NCBI GenBank assembly: GCA_934792465.1
Contig: CAKVOK010000067.1
Span: 1-15,752 of the forward strand
Reading direction: 5' to 3'
DNA length: 15,752 nucleotides
Source of the DNA: an uncultured Clostridia bacterium
Lineage (GTDB): Bacteria; Bacillota; Clostridia; RUG12999
Part shown: positions 1 through 5,545 of the stretch, one piece after another
Layout of the letters: each line of letters begins with the position of its first letter
Numbering within the stretch: the stretch's first letter is position 1
The notes under the pieces: model-generated
Told to the model about the DNA's origin: nothing
Seen by the model: only the letters and a program-made list of their open reading frames with translations
Databases searched by the model: none
Position numbers and translations under genes: made by a program

Positions 1-1072
1 ATATAAACCAATGCTCGAGCTCGGCAATACGGCTACGGAATATGAGAAATATACCGTATACGGTGTAGGTGATAAAACGAAAAATTTGTTGCCGTATCCG
101 TATTATGAAACAACAAAAACTGTAAATGGTATTACATTTACGGACAACGGTGACGGAAGTATTACAGTAAACGGTACAACTACAGCCGAGATAGGAGCAG
201 GTTTTACTATTGCATATGATACTAACGGTATTATTGGCAACGGAACATATTATTTAAGCGGTTGTCCAAGTGGTGGAAGCTTAACATCGTATATGATACA
301 AAGTAACGTTGACGGTGTTTGGCAGTCCTCTAACTATGACATAGGGGCAGGCAAGCTAATTAATGTACAATCATCAATTGTACAAATTGCCATTATAATC
401 AAACCTAATACAATTGTCAACAACCTTGTATTTAGACCAATGCTCGAGCTCGGCAATACCGCCACGGATTATGAGCCATACGGATATAAAATTCCGCTTG
501 TGAATAAGGGTAAAAATCTCATACCTTATCCATATGCCAATACCACAAAAACAACAAACGGTGTCACTTTTACGGACAACGGTGACGGAAGTATTACAGT
601 AAACGGCACTGCAACGGCAACTGCAAGTTTTAGCGTTGCACGTAATACCGATGGATTTATTGGCAGTGGAACATATTATTTAAGCGGGTGTCCTGCCGGT
701 GGCAATCCCAACACATATTCTTTACAACCTAAATTTGATGGAGGTTGGTCAAATTATGACTTTAGGACAGGTTCAAAAATTACGGTTCAATCGTCAATTA
801 CGAATATTAGCATTGTAATTAATGCAGGTGCAACAGTCAACAACCTTGTATTTAGACCTATGTTGGAACTCGGCAGCACCGCCACAGACTACGAACCGTA
901 CCGAGTGCCCGACACAACGAATGTGTATCATAATGCACAGCTTAAAGACGGCGAAAGCATAAGTTACAAGGCTGACGGTTTACCCGAATTGCAGCTGTAC
1001 AAGGGCGAGAACAACATAACGGCAGATACGGCGGTCGCACCATCCGCAATTGACATAAAATATTTAAATTAG
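1..1072 (+). CDS. Tail-fibre/receptor-binding-like phage protein with tandem modules (5' partial)
   Basis: Only the C-terminal part is present. The reading frame is open upstream of the ATG at 11, and the residues before it (YKP) match the FRP that precedes the same MLELG motif inside the protein. The gene therefore starts outside the window. The visible part is the end of one module, two nearly complete modules of about 130-144 residues, and a tail of about 55 residues. Each module has a KNLxPYPY start, a conserved block TFTDNGDGSITVNGT, a YYLSGCP motif and an end NNLVFRPMLELGxTATDYEPY. This beta-rich pattern is frequent in tail proteins of Bacillota phages and resembles carbohydrate-binding or lectin-like modules; binding to a host surface glycan is inferred. 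It lies upstream of the head genes, an unusual place for such a gene. The final segment (LQLYKGENNIT, then APSAIDIKYLN) is also of a type seen at the ends of phage fibre proteins. Confidence 0.6.
   Translation, partial: YKPMLELGNTATEYEKYTVYGVGDKTKNLLPYPYYETTKTVNGITFTDNGDGSITVNGTTTAEIGAGFTIAYDTNGIIGNGTYYLSGCPSGGSLTSYMIQSNVDGVWQSSNYDIGAGKLINVQSSIVQIAIIIKPNTIVNNLVFRPMLELGNTATDYEPYGYKIPLVNKGKNLIPYPYANTTKTTNGVTFTDNGDGSITVNGTATATASFSVARNTDGFIGSGTYYLSGCPAGGNPNTYSLQPKFDGGWSNYDFRTGSKITVQSSITNISIVINAGATVNNLVFRPMLELGSTATDYEPYRVPDTTNVYHNAQLKDGESISYKADGLPELQLYKGENNITADTAVAPSAIDIKYLN
80..511 (+). repeat. Tandem module copy A in the fibre-like gene
   Basis: In-frame repeat of 432 bases (144 codons), aligned with the next copy at 512-901. 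The 38-base block at 137-174 is identical to 569-606, exactly 432 bases away. A second block, 416-438, is identical to 836-858. The offset there is 420, so copy B carries about 12 fewer bases in its middle. The end of copy A (436-459) is also identical over 24 bases to 7-30 at the left edge, so a third copy begins outside the window. Confidence 0.9.
512..901 (+). repeat. Tandem module copy B in the fibre-like gene
   Basis: Second copy of the module, starting at KNLIPYPY and ending at DYEPY. It shares the identical blocks described for copy A, but its last motif (from about 859) has diverged at synonymous positions, whereas the left-edge remnant and the end of copy A agree base for base. Conserved blocks alternate with variable middles, as expected of binding modules that duplicate and then diversify. 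Confidence 0.9.
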
Positions 1073-1083
1073 GAGATGAAATT

Positions 1084-1371
1084 ATGTATTTATTTATAAA
1101 CGAAAACGAAATACAGGGATATAACGGGGAAATACTCAAACGATACATAGGAAATAAGCTCGTTAAGGTTATAAGCAACCCTACGGACGAACAGCTGAAA
1201 GAGTTCGGATACAAGCCTCTTGATGACACGGCAGTAATGCCCGAATATGACGAAGCAACGCAGTATATCACCGTTAAATACACCGACACTCAGGAGAAGA
1301 TTATCAAAGGATACACAGTATACGATATTGAAATCCCGGAGGAAATGATTGATGAAAATCAAAATATGTAA
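1084..1371 (+). CDS. Small companion protein of the fibre-like gene (XkdW-like?)
   Basis: A 95-residue acidic protein with no signal peptide or membrane segment. The start is well supported: AGGAG at 1071-1075, eight bases before the ATG and overlapping the stop codon of the preceding gene. The sequence has a short N-terminal beta-like part, a DEQLKEFGYKPL segment and a C-terminal stretch of alternating polar and hydrophobic residues (ITVKYTDTQEKIIKGYTVYDIEI). Small proteins of this kind often follow tail-fibre genes in Bacillota prophages and loosely resemble XkdW of the PBSX phage. A role in fibre folding or attachment is a guess from position only. It is followed by a possible terminator, so it closes the first transcription unit of the window. 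Confidence 0.45.
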   Translation: MYLFINENEIQGYNGEILKRYIGNKLVKVISNPTDEQLKEFGYKPLDDTAVMPEYDEATQYITVKYTDTQEKIIKGYTVYDIEIPEEMIDENQNM

Positions 1372-1379
1372 AAATGTGA

Positions 1380-1406
1380 GCTATAATTAATATAGCCGCT
1401 TTTTTT
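1380..1406 (+). terminator. Weak intrinsic terminator between fibre-like module and head genes
   Basis: A perfect 6-bp inverted repeat (GCTATA at 1380-1385, TATAGC at 1391-1396) with a 5-base loop is followed closely by a run of seven T (1400-1406). It lies nine bases after the stop codon of the small companion gene and about 30 bases before the scaffold gene. The stem is short and AT-rich, so partial read-through is likely. No clear promoter is seen between it and 1437. Confidence 0.5.
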
Positions 1407-1436
1407 ATACAAAAATTTTAAAAAGGAGAGAAAAAC

Positions 1437-1979
1437 ATGGAAAACACAGGAACAACACCGACACCGGCAACCCCGGACGGCGGAACAAAACCGGAAGTTT
1501 TGACGGCTGAAACACTTGAAACTCTGCTGAACAAACGTGACGAAACGCTGGTGAACCAAATACTCGGCAAACTGGAACACCAAAAGAGCCTTGAGAGTAT
1601 GGACGAGGACGAACGCAAAGCCGCCGAAAACGAGGACAAAATCAAAACCCTCGAAGCGGAAAATTCGAAATACAAAATCGAAGCCAAAAAGGGCGAAATT
1701 GCAAAGGTACTCGCAAACCGAGGACTTGACGCTAATTTGGTTGATGTTGTCGTTACGAGTGACAACGATGAGGAAATCATTAAAAAAATCAACGTTATTG
1801 AAAACATAATCAAAAACAGCGTTGATGAGCAGGTCAAAAAGCGTATTGCCGGAAGCAAACCGAGCGCACCGAGCGTTGATACTTCGGGCATGACAAAAGA
1901 AGAATTTGCGGCGCTTTCCATAGCGGAACAGCAGCAGATTTTCAACGAAAATCCGTCGCTGTATGAAAAACTGATTTAA
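1437..1979 (+). CDS. Phage capsid scaffolding protein (DUF4355/GP20 type)
   Basis: A 180-residue, highly charged protein directly upstream of the major capsid gene, the usual place for a scaffold. It has a disordered Pro/Thr-rich N-terminus (about 1-20), then a Glu/Lys-rich segment (about 45-85) with ESMDEDERKAAENEDKIK and heptad-like spacing, hence a coiled coil. A region with ASRGL-like character follows (VLANRGLDANLVDVVV, about 90-105) and is typical of the DUF4355 family. A helical C-terminus (MTKEEFAALSIAEQQQIF, about 151-168) probably contacts the capsid protein. The family guides assembly of the empty procapsid and is removed before or during DNA packaging. The ribosome binding site AAAGGAGAG lies upstream of the ATG. 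Thirteen bases separate it from the capsid gene. Confidence 0.8.
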   Translation: MENTGTTPTPATPDGGTKPEVLTAETLETLLNKRDETLVNQILGKLEHQKSLESMDEDERKAAENEDKIKTLEAENSKYKIEAKKGEIAKVLANRGLDANLVDVVVTSDNDEEIIKKINVIENIIKNSVDEQVKKRIAGSKPSAPSVDTSGMTKEEFAALSIAEQQQIFNENPSLYEKLI

Positions 1980-1992
1980 AGGAGGAATTTAA

Positions 1993-3006
1993 ATGCCACA
2001 TTATGTATACGAAAATAAGGTTATACAAAATAAATACGAGAGTATTTTAAAAACAAAGCTTGACATCAACAACTATCTCACAGTAGACCACTCGCTCGAA
2101 TCTGCCGAGGGTGACGACGTGGAAATTTACACTCGTTCGGTCGAGGGTAATTTTCAGGACGTTGCCATGGGTGAAGGAAACACACAAGACGTGGAAGTTA
2201 CGGGTACAATGCGAAAATACACGGTCAAAACAAAACAGGGCAGATTTACGTATTTTGACGAGCAGGCACGAAAGGACAGCCTCGTAGTAGATACCGGACT
2301 TAAAGGCATGGTGGAAACGTCTGTTAATGCATGGACTGCGGAAGCGATTGCGGAATACGAAAAAGCATATACCAAAAACGTTACAACAAGCTCGTTGTCG
2401 TTTGATGATTTTGTTGACGCTGTCGCTCTCTTTGGTGAGGACGGTGCGGCGGGACTGACGGCATTGATAAATCCGGAATATCTTGCCACACTCCGCAAAA
2501 ACCTTAAAGACGACTTAAAATATGTTGAGGGCTATGTCCGTACCGGGTATATCGGACACGTTGCGGGAGTCCCTGTGGTGAGCAGTAATGTAATACCCAA
2601 AGGTGAAGTTATTATTTCAAAGAAAGAAGCGGTTACACTGTTTTTGAAAAAGGCTTCGGAAACGGAACAGGAAAGAGAACCGAACCTCCGTAAGAGTATA
2701 ATATATATGCGTAAAGTAGCTATCACTGCTCTGACAAAAGAGAGCAGTGTTGTACGTATCGCTGCTGCGGCAACGACAACAACGACAATTACGGCTGCAA
2801 AAGCACAAAAAACCATTACCGGAGCGGCAACAACAGGCGCAAATGTGCGTGTATATCTCAATGATACGTTTTTGGCGGAAACTGCGGCAGCAAGCTCGGC
2901 ATATACGGTAACGGCAGAAAAAGACCTTGCCGCAGGCGACAGAGTACTTGTTATAGCGCAGAAGCCGGGGCAGGTTGCGTCATATGCAACGGTGACGGTC
3001 GCATAA
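1993..3006 (+). CDS. Major capsid protein with C-terminal Ig-like domain
   Basis: A 337-residue protein placed between the scaffold and connector genes, with AAAGGAGG just before the ATG. Residues 1 to about 256 look like an HK97-fold capsid protein: an N-terminal helix (YENKVIQNKYESIL), a charged segment likely to form the E-loop region (about 40-75), a conserved FDDFVDAVALFGE segment, a P-domain helix with INPEYLATLRKNLKD, and a C-terminal RKVAITALTKE strand. A run AAAATTTTTITAAK (about 257-270) then leads into about 70 residues whose pattern (TITGAATTGANVRVYLND, later LAAGDRVLVIAQKPGQVAS) matches bacterial Ig-like domains of the Big_6 kind. Such domains on capsids are thought to be displayed outward and may hold the phage near glycans. 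The Ig part is read in the normal frame, with no frameshift needed. Confidence 0.85.
   Translation: MPHYVYENKVIQNKYESILKTKLDINNYLTVDHSLESAEGDDVEIYTRSVEGNFQDVAMGEGNTQDVEVTGTMRKYTVKTKQGRFTYFDEQARKDSLVVDTGLKGMVETSVNAWTAEAIAEYEKAYTKNVTTSSLSFDDFVDAVALFGEDGAAGLTALINPEYLATLRKNLKDDLKYVEGYVRTGYIGHVAGVPVVSSNVIPKGEVIISKKEAVTLFLKKASETEQEREPNLRKSIIYMRKVAITALTKESSVVRIAAAATTTTTITAAKAQKTITGAATTGANVRVYLNDTFLAETAAASSAYTVTAEKDLAAGDRVLVIAQKPGQVASYATVTVA
2724..2749 (+). other. Perfect inverted repeat inside the capsid gene
   Basis: CACTGCTCT at 2724-2732 and AGAGCAGTG at 2741-2749 are perfect reverse complements around an 8-base loop. The hairpin sits about 10 codons before the Thr-rich linker that joins the capsid fold to the Ig-like domain. 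There is no T-run after it, so it is not a terminator. It may be chance or an mRNA structure that slows ribosomes between domains. Confidence 0.4.
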
Positions 3007-3020
3007 ACGGAGGCTGAAAT

Positions 3021-3323
3021 ATGCTTCAAAAATTGAAAACGCTGATTTTCGGGCTAAACGGCGGTGCAACAAACGATTATGATGATACACTCAATACACT
3101 GCTTGATATGGCAACGTCCGAGGCTGTGGATTACAGCGGTTGTGATGATATTAAAAAGCTTGAAAATATAATCGTGCAAATGGCTGTGATTAAATATAAC
3201 CAACTCGGAGCGGAGGGATTACAGTCAGAAAACTACAGCGGCGGAAGCTATACATATCTTACAGACTATCCGGAACAGATTTTAAAACAGCTTCGGCAGC
3301 ATAAGGCGGCGAAATTTATATGA
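3021..3323 (+). CDS. Head-tail connector (adaptor) protein
   Basis: A 100-residue, mostly helical protein right after the capsid gene, with GGAGG upstream of the ATG. Its pattern is that of the gp6/gp15-like adaptor family. It has an N-terminal segment rich in helix formers with DYDDTLNTLLDMATSEAVDYSG, then a long helix LENIIVQMAVIKYNQLG, a GLQSENYSGGSYTYL segment and a C-terminal helix (PEQILKQLRQHKAAKF). In this family twelve or thirteen copies sit under the portal ring and prepare the docking of the tail. The assignment rests on size, position and the VIKYNQLGAEGLQSENYSGGSY pattern, not on a catalytic motif. The next gene overlaps its stop codon by four bases (ATGA), pointing to coupled translation. 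Confidence 0.7.
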   Translation: MLQKLKTLIFGLNGGATNDYDDTLNTLLDMATSEAVDYSGCDDIKKLENIIVQMAVIKYNQLGAEGLQSENYSGGSYTYLTDYPEQILKQLRQHKAAKFI

Positions 3324-3619
3324 TTAATCGCAGCATGATAACGGCGGAGGTAATAAAAATACTTCCGCCGCCTGATGATACGTTCGGCGCACCGGAGCGG
3401 GAACGTGTTATTGCCGATATTAAAATATGTATAACGCAGCGGAGTATCGGCAGCTATAACAACGGCATTGACGCCGTTAAATATGATTTGGTGGGTTTAA
3501 CTGCGTATCCGGAAATCGAAAAAGGTATGTATATAAAATACGGCGGCAAGAAAAACAGAGTGAATTATGTGCAAAAAACACGGCGGTATTATCAAATATT
3601 TATGGAGGCGGCGGAGTGA
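3320..3619 (+). CDS. Head closure / head-tail joining protein
   Basis: A 99-residue protein starting at an ATG that overlaps the previous stop codon by four bases. It is predicted to be mainly beta, as expected for the SPP1 gp16-like head-closure family. The visible pattern is an N-terminal helix, then PPPDDTFGAPERERVIADIKICI, a middle strand region, and KGMYIKYGGKKNRVNYVQKTRRYYQIFME at the end, where family members carry a strand with a conserved Tyr. The gene order adaptor, closure, gp10-like, terminator is standard in Bacillota siphophages and supports the call more than the sequence itself. The protein would plug the connector after packaging and bind the tail. Confidence 0.65.
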   Translation: MINRSMITAEVIKILPPPDDTFGAPERERVIADIKICITQRSIGSYNNGIDAVKYDLVGLTAYPEIEKGMYIKYGGKKNRVNYVQKTRRYYQIFMEAAE

Positions 3620-4044
3620 TTGTTATAGACACTGCCGAACTTCAAAAAAATATTGATAACCTCTGTACAAAGCTTTTGCCGGAAGCTGTGGAAAAAGGCT
3701 TAACCGCCGCCGGGATAATAGTCAAAAAAGCCGCAAAGCAAAACTGCACAAAAGAGGGTATGGGTGCATATCACGACGGGCAGCTGCACCGGAGCATTGA
3801 TTATGAGGTCGAGGACGACACCTGTACGGTCGGCGCAAATACCGAGTATGCCGGGTATGTGCATGAGGGTACGGGTATCTATGCAAGGAACGGAAACGGC
3901 AGACAAACACCGTGGACGTACCGCACTGCCGACGGCAAGTATTATACAACCGAGGGACAAAAAGCCGTGCCTTTTTTAGAAGTAGCCGTGGAAGATAATC
4001 ACGAGGGTATAATCAAAGTCTTTGAAAATCAGCTTGGGGAGTAA
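3616..4044 (+). CDS. HK97 gp10-type head-tail / tail component
   Basis: A 142-residue protein starting at a GTG that overlaps the previous stop (GTGA), with GGAGGCGG 4-10 bases upstream. The gp10-like signature is clear: an N-terminal helix region ending in EKGLTAAGIIVKKAAKQNC, then SIDYEVEDDTCTVGANTEYAGYVHEGTGIYA, then a TPWTYRTADGKYYTTEGQKAVPFLEVAV segment. The HEGTG and AVPFL motifs are the best markers of the family. In related phages the protein acts at the neck, at head completion or tail joining. Its exact place in the particle differs between phages. There is a 2-base gap to the next gene. Confidence 0.8.
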   Translation: MIVIDTAELQKNIDNLCTKLLPEAVEKGLTAAGIIVKKAAKQNCTKEGMGAYHDGQLHRSIDYEVEDDTCTVGANTEYAGYVHEGTGIYARNGNGRQTPWTYRTADGKYYTTEGQKAVPFLEVAVEDNHEGIIKVFENQLGE

Positions 4045-4046
4045 AT

Positions 4047-4412
4047 ATGATTGCTGAAATAATAACGCTGTTACGCAAAAAAACAAAGTATAAATACGAA
4101 TTTACGGCACTGTCGTCCGCAAAGCGTGACGGAGTGGCGTATGAATTTACCGATGTATCGTGCGACGGGATAAAATCTGCCGCACGGCTGAAACTGCATA
4201 TCATCTGCACCGGGACAAACGAGGCGGCGCTTGTGCGTGCGGAAGATATGAAAAACAAAATAAACGATACGATTGTTACAACAGCTGATAATGCGCTTAC
4301 GCCGAGCATACTGACGGTGCGGCAGAACGGCGGCGGAAATGCTGTTGACTTGGCAACGGGAACAACACACAAAATATTATATTATGATGTAATTTACAGG
4401 AGGGATAAATAA
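4047..4412 (+). CDS. Tail terminator / tail completion protein
   Basis: A 121-residue protein in the position of the tail terminator, directly before the tail tube gene. The order alpha, then beta strands with a long helix carrying EAALVRAEDMKNKINDTIV (about 69-88) and an end strand KILYYDVIYRRDK fits the gp17/gpU-like fold of tail terminators, which cap the tail tube at the head side and fix tail length with the tape measure. No motif is diagnostic, so the name depends on context. The start ATG follows the previous stop after two bases, with GGGGAG as a modest ribosome binding site. The stop overlaps the next start by one base (TAATG). Confidence 0.65.
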   Translation: MIAEIITLLRKKTKYKYEFTALSSAKRDGVAYEFTDVSCDGIKSAARLKLHIICTGTNEAALVRAEDMKNKINDTIVTTADNALTPSILTVRQNGGGNAVDLATGTTHKILYYDVIYRRDK

Positions 4413-4969
4413 TGGCAGTAAATGAAATAAAAGAGGAAAACATCCTTTTAGGGAGCGGAAAGCTGTATATTGCGGAGCTTGTAAGCGGTGCAATACCTGC
4501 ATTGGCTACGATATTAAGCACCGCCGGGAATTGCGTGGGTGATATACAGGGCGGTGCGGAACTCAATTACAAGCCTACGCTCAAGCGTGTGCTTAATGAT
4601 GAAAAAGTTGTACGCAAGGTATTTATAACGGACGAAGAGGTGACGCTGAAATCCGGTGTGCTGACGTGGGCACTTCCGAATATGGAAAAAATCACAGTCG
4701 GTGCAGCGTATGATTCAACCAACAAAAAAATAACAATCGGCGGCAAAAAGTCTGTAAAGCAGTATGCTATTGTGTTTGTGTCGAATGAGCAGGATTTTGG
4801 CTTTGTGGCAGTTACGATGAAAGGCTGTAACACGTCCGGCTGGACGCTTAAATTCGACCCCGAGAATGAGAGTGTGGTAGATACGGTATTTGAGGCAGAC
4901 AAACAAAACGGCGGCGTGCTTGTGGAGATAAGTCAATACGCCGAATTGCCGACGAGCGAGGGGCAATAA
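4412..4969 (+). CDS. Major tail (tube) protein
   Basis: A 185-residue, beta-rich protein between terminator and chaperone, the usual site of the tail tube gene. GGAGGGATAAATA before the ATG is a strong ribosome binding site, as expected for a protein made in many copies. The pattern follows phage tail tube proteins of Bacillota: an N-terminal NILLGSGKLYIAEL strand, IGDIQGG-like AELNYKPTLKRVL, a long loop with DEEVTLKSGVLTWALPNMEKI, and a C-terminal part ending in GWTLKFDPENESVVDTVFEAD. The monomers stack as hexamer rings around the tape measure. The gene stops one base before the next ATG. Confidence 0.8.
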   Translation: MAVNEIKEENILLGSGKLYIAELVSGAIPALATILSTAGNCVGDIQGGAELNYKPTLKRVLNDEKVVRKVFITDEEVTLKSGVLTWALPNMEKITVGAAYDSTNKKITIGGKKSVKQYAIVFVSNEQDFGFVAVTMKGCNTSGWTLKFDPENESVVDTVFEADKQNGGVLVEISQYAELPTSEGQ

Positions 4970-5545
4970 ATGTATGCTGATGCCGGAATATATACAGATG
5001 AGATTTTAAAGCTTAAAACCGACAATAAAACGGTGTTTAAATTGCATAAACCGTCCGTTAAAATGTTTATAAAAATGCAGATTTTTAAAGACAGTAAAGA
5101 AGCAGCTCCCGAAGCTGTTTCTTTGCTTGTAAAGGATATTTTAAATACAAATATTTATCATGATAAAATCGGTATGAAATACGTCGGCAAGCTTCCGCAC
5201 AAAATGAAATTACTGATAATAGCCGGTTATGACGCTTTTATGTGTAAACTGCTAAATAACAAAGAGTTTGTAATACCCTCAAAGCCGGGCGAAAAGAAAA
5301 CCGCTCCGGCTGATTTTATGCAGCCGATTAAAATTGTCATTGATTACAGCCGATTAAGTTATGCGGAAGTCATGGGTATGAATATAGATTTATTTTTCTA
5401 TATATTGAAAACGGCTGTGGTGTCGGCGATGAAAGAAACCGAAGAGGGACGCAAGTATTTGGCAGACTGTGAGCGGCTCAAAAAGAAAAATACCGATTTG
5501 AGCGGTTTAAAACGTGTGTTCGGAGGTGGGAAAAATGCAGATTGA
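4970..5545 (+). CDS. Tail assembly chaperone, G- and T-like parts in one frame
   Basis: A 191-residue protein between the tube and the tape measure, where siphophages encode the G/GT chaperones that keep the tape measure soluble. Residues about 1-101 form a G-like helical domain. A linker follows (PSKPGEKKTAPADFMQP, about 102-118). Residues about 119-191 (LSYAEVMGMNIDLFFYILKTAVV, then KETEEGRKYLADCERLKKKN, then RVFGGGK) look like the T-like extension. In many phages the T part is reached by a ribosomal frameshift. Here the frame is continuous and no canonical slippery heptamer is seen in the linker. There is no gap to the tube gene, and the tape measure starts inside its last 11 bases. No strong Shine-Dalgarno precedes the ATG, but GAGGGG lies close upstream. 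Confidence 0.7.
   Translation: MYADAGIYTDEILKLKTDNKTVFKLHKPSVKMFIKMQIFKDSKEAAPEAVSLLVKDILNTNIYHDKIGMKYVGKLPHKMKLLIIAGYDAFMCKLLNNKEFVIPSKPGEKKTAPADFMQPIKIVIDYSRLSYAEVMGMNIDLFFYILKTAVVSAMKETEEGRKYLADCERLKKKNTDLSGLKRVFGGGKNAD
5522..5530 (+). promoter_or_regulatory. Ribosome binding site that sets the tape measure start
   Basis: GGAGGTGGG lies with its GGAGG core eight bases before the ATG at 5535. It favours that ATG over the in-frame GTG at 5514, which has no such site and would add seven residues lying inside the chaperone gene. Confidence 0.75.

Noticed and set aside
11..13. ATG at 11 as the start of the fibre-like gene
   Set aside because: The frame is open before it, and the preceding codons (YKP) belong to the repeated FRPMLELG motif, so the gene begins outside the window.
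1..901. Diversity-generating retroelement target in the fibre-like gene
   Set aside because: The copies differ by ordinary divergence and a length change, not mainly at adenine-derived positions, and no reverse transcriptase or template repeat is visible here.
1418..1945. Long - strand open frames opposite the scaffold, capsid and tape measure genes
   Set aside because: They lack ribosome binding sites and give Ser- and Cys-rich or Ile-rich proteins typical of the reverse of a real gene.
5514..5534. GTG start for the tape measure at 5514
   Set aside because: No ribosome binding site lies before it. The GGAGGTGGG at 5522 clearly serves the ATG at 5535.
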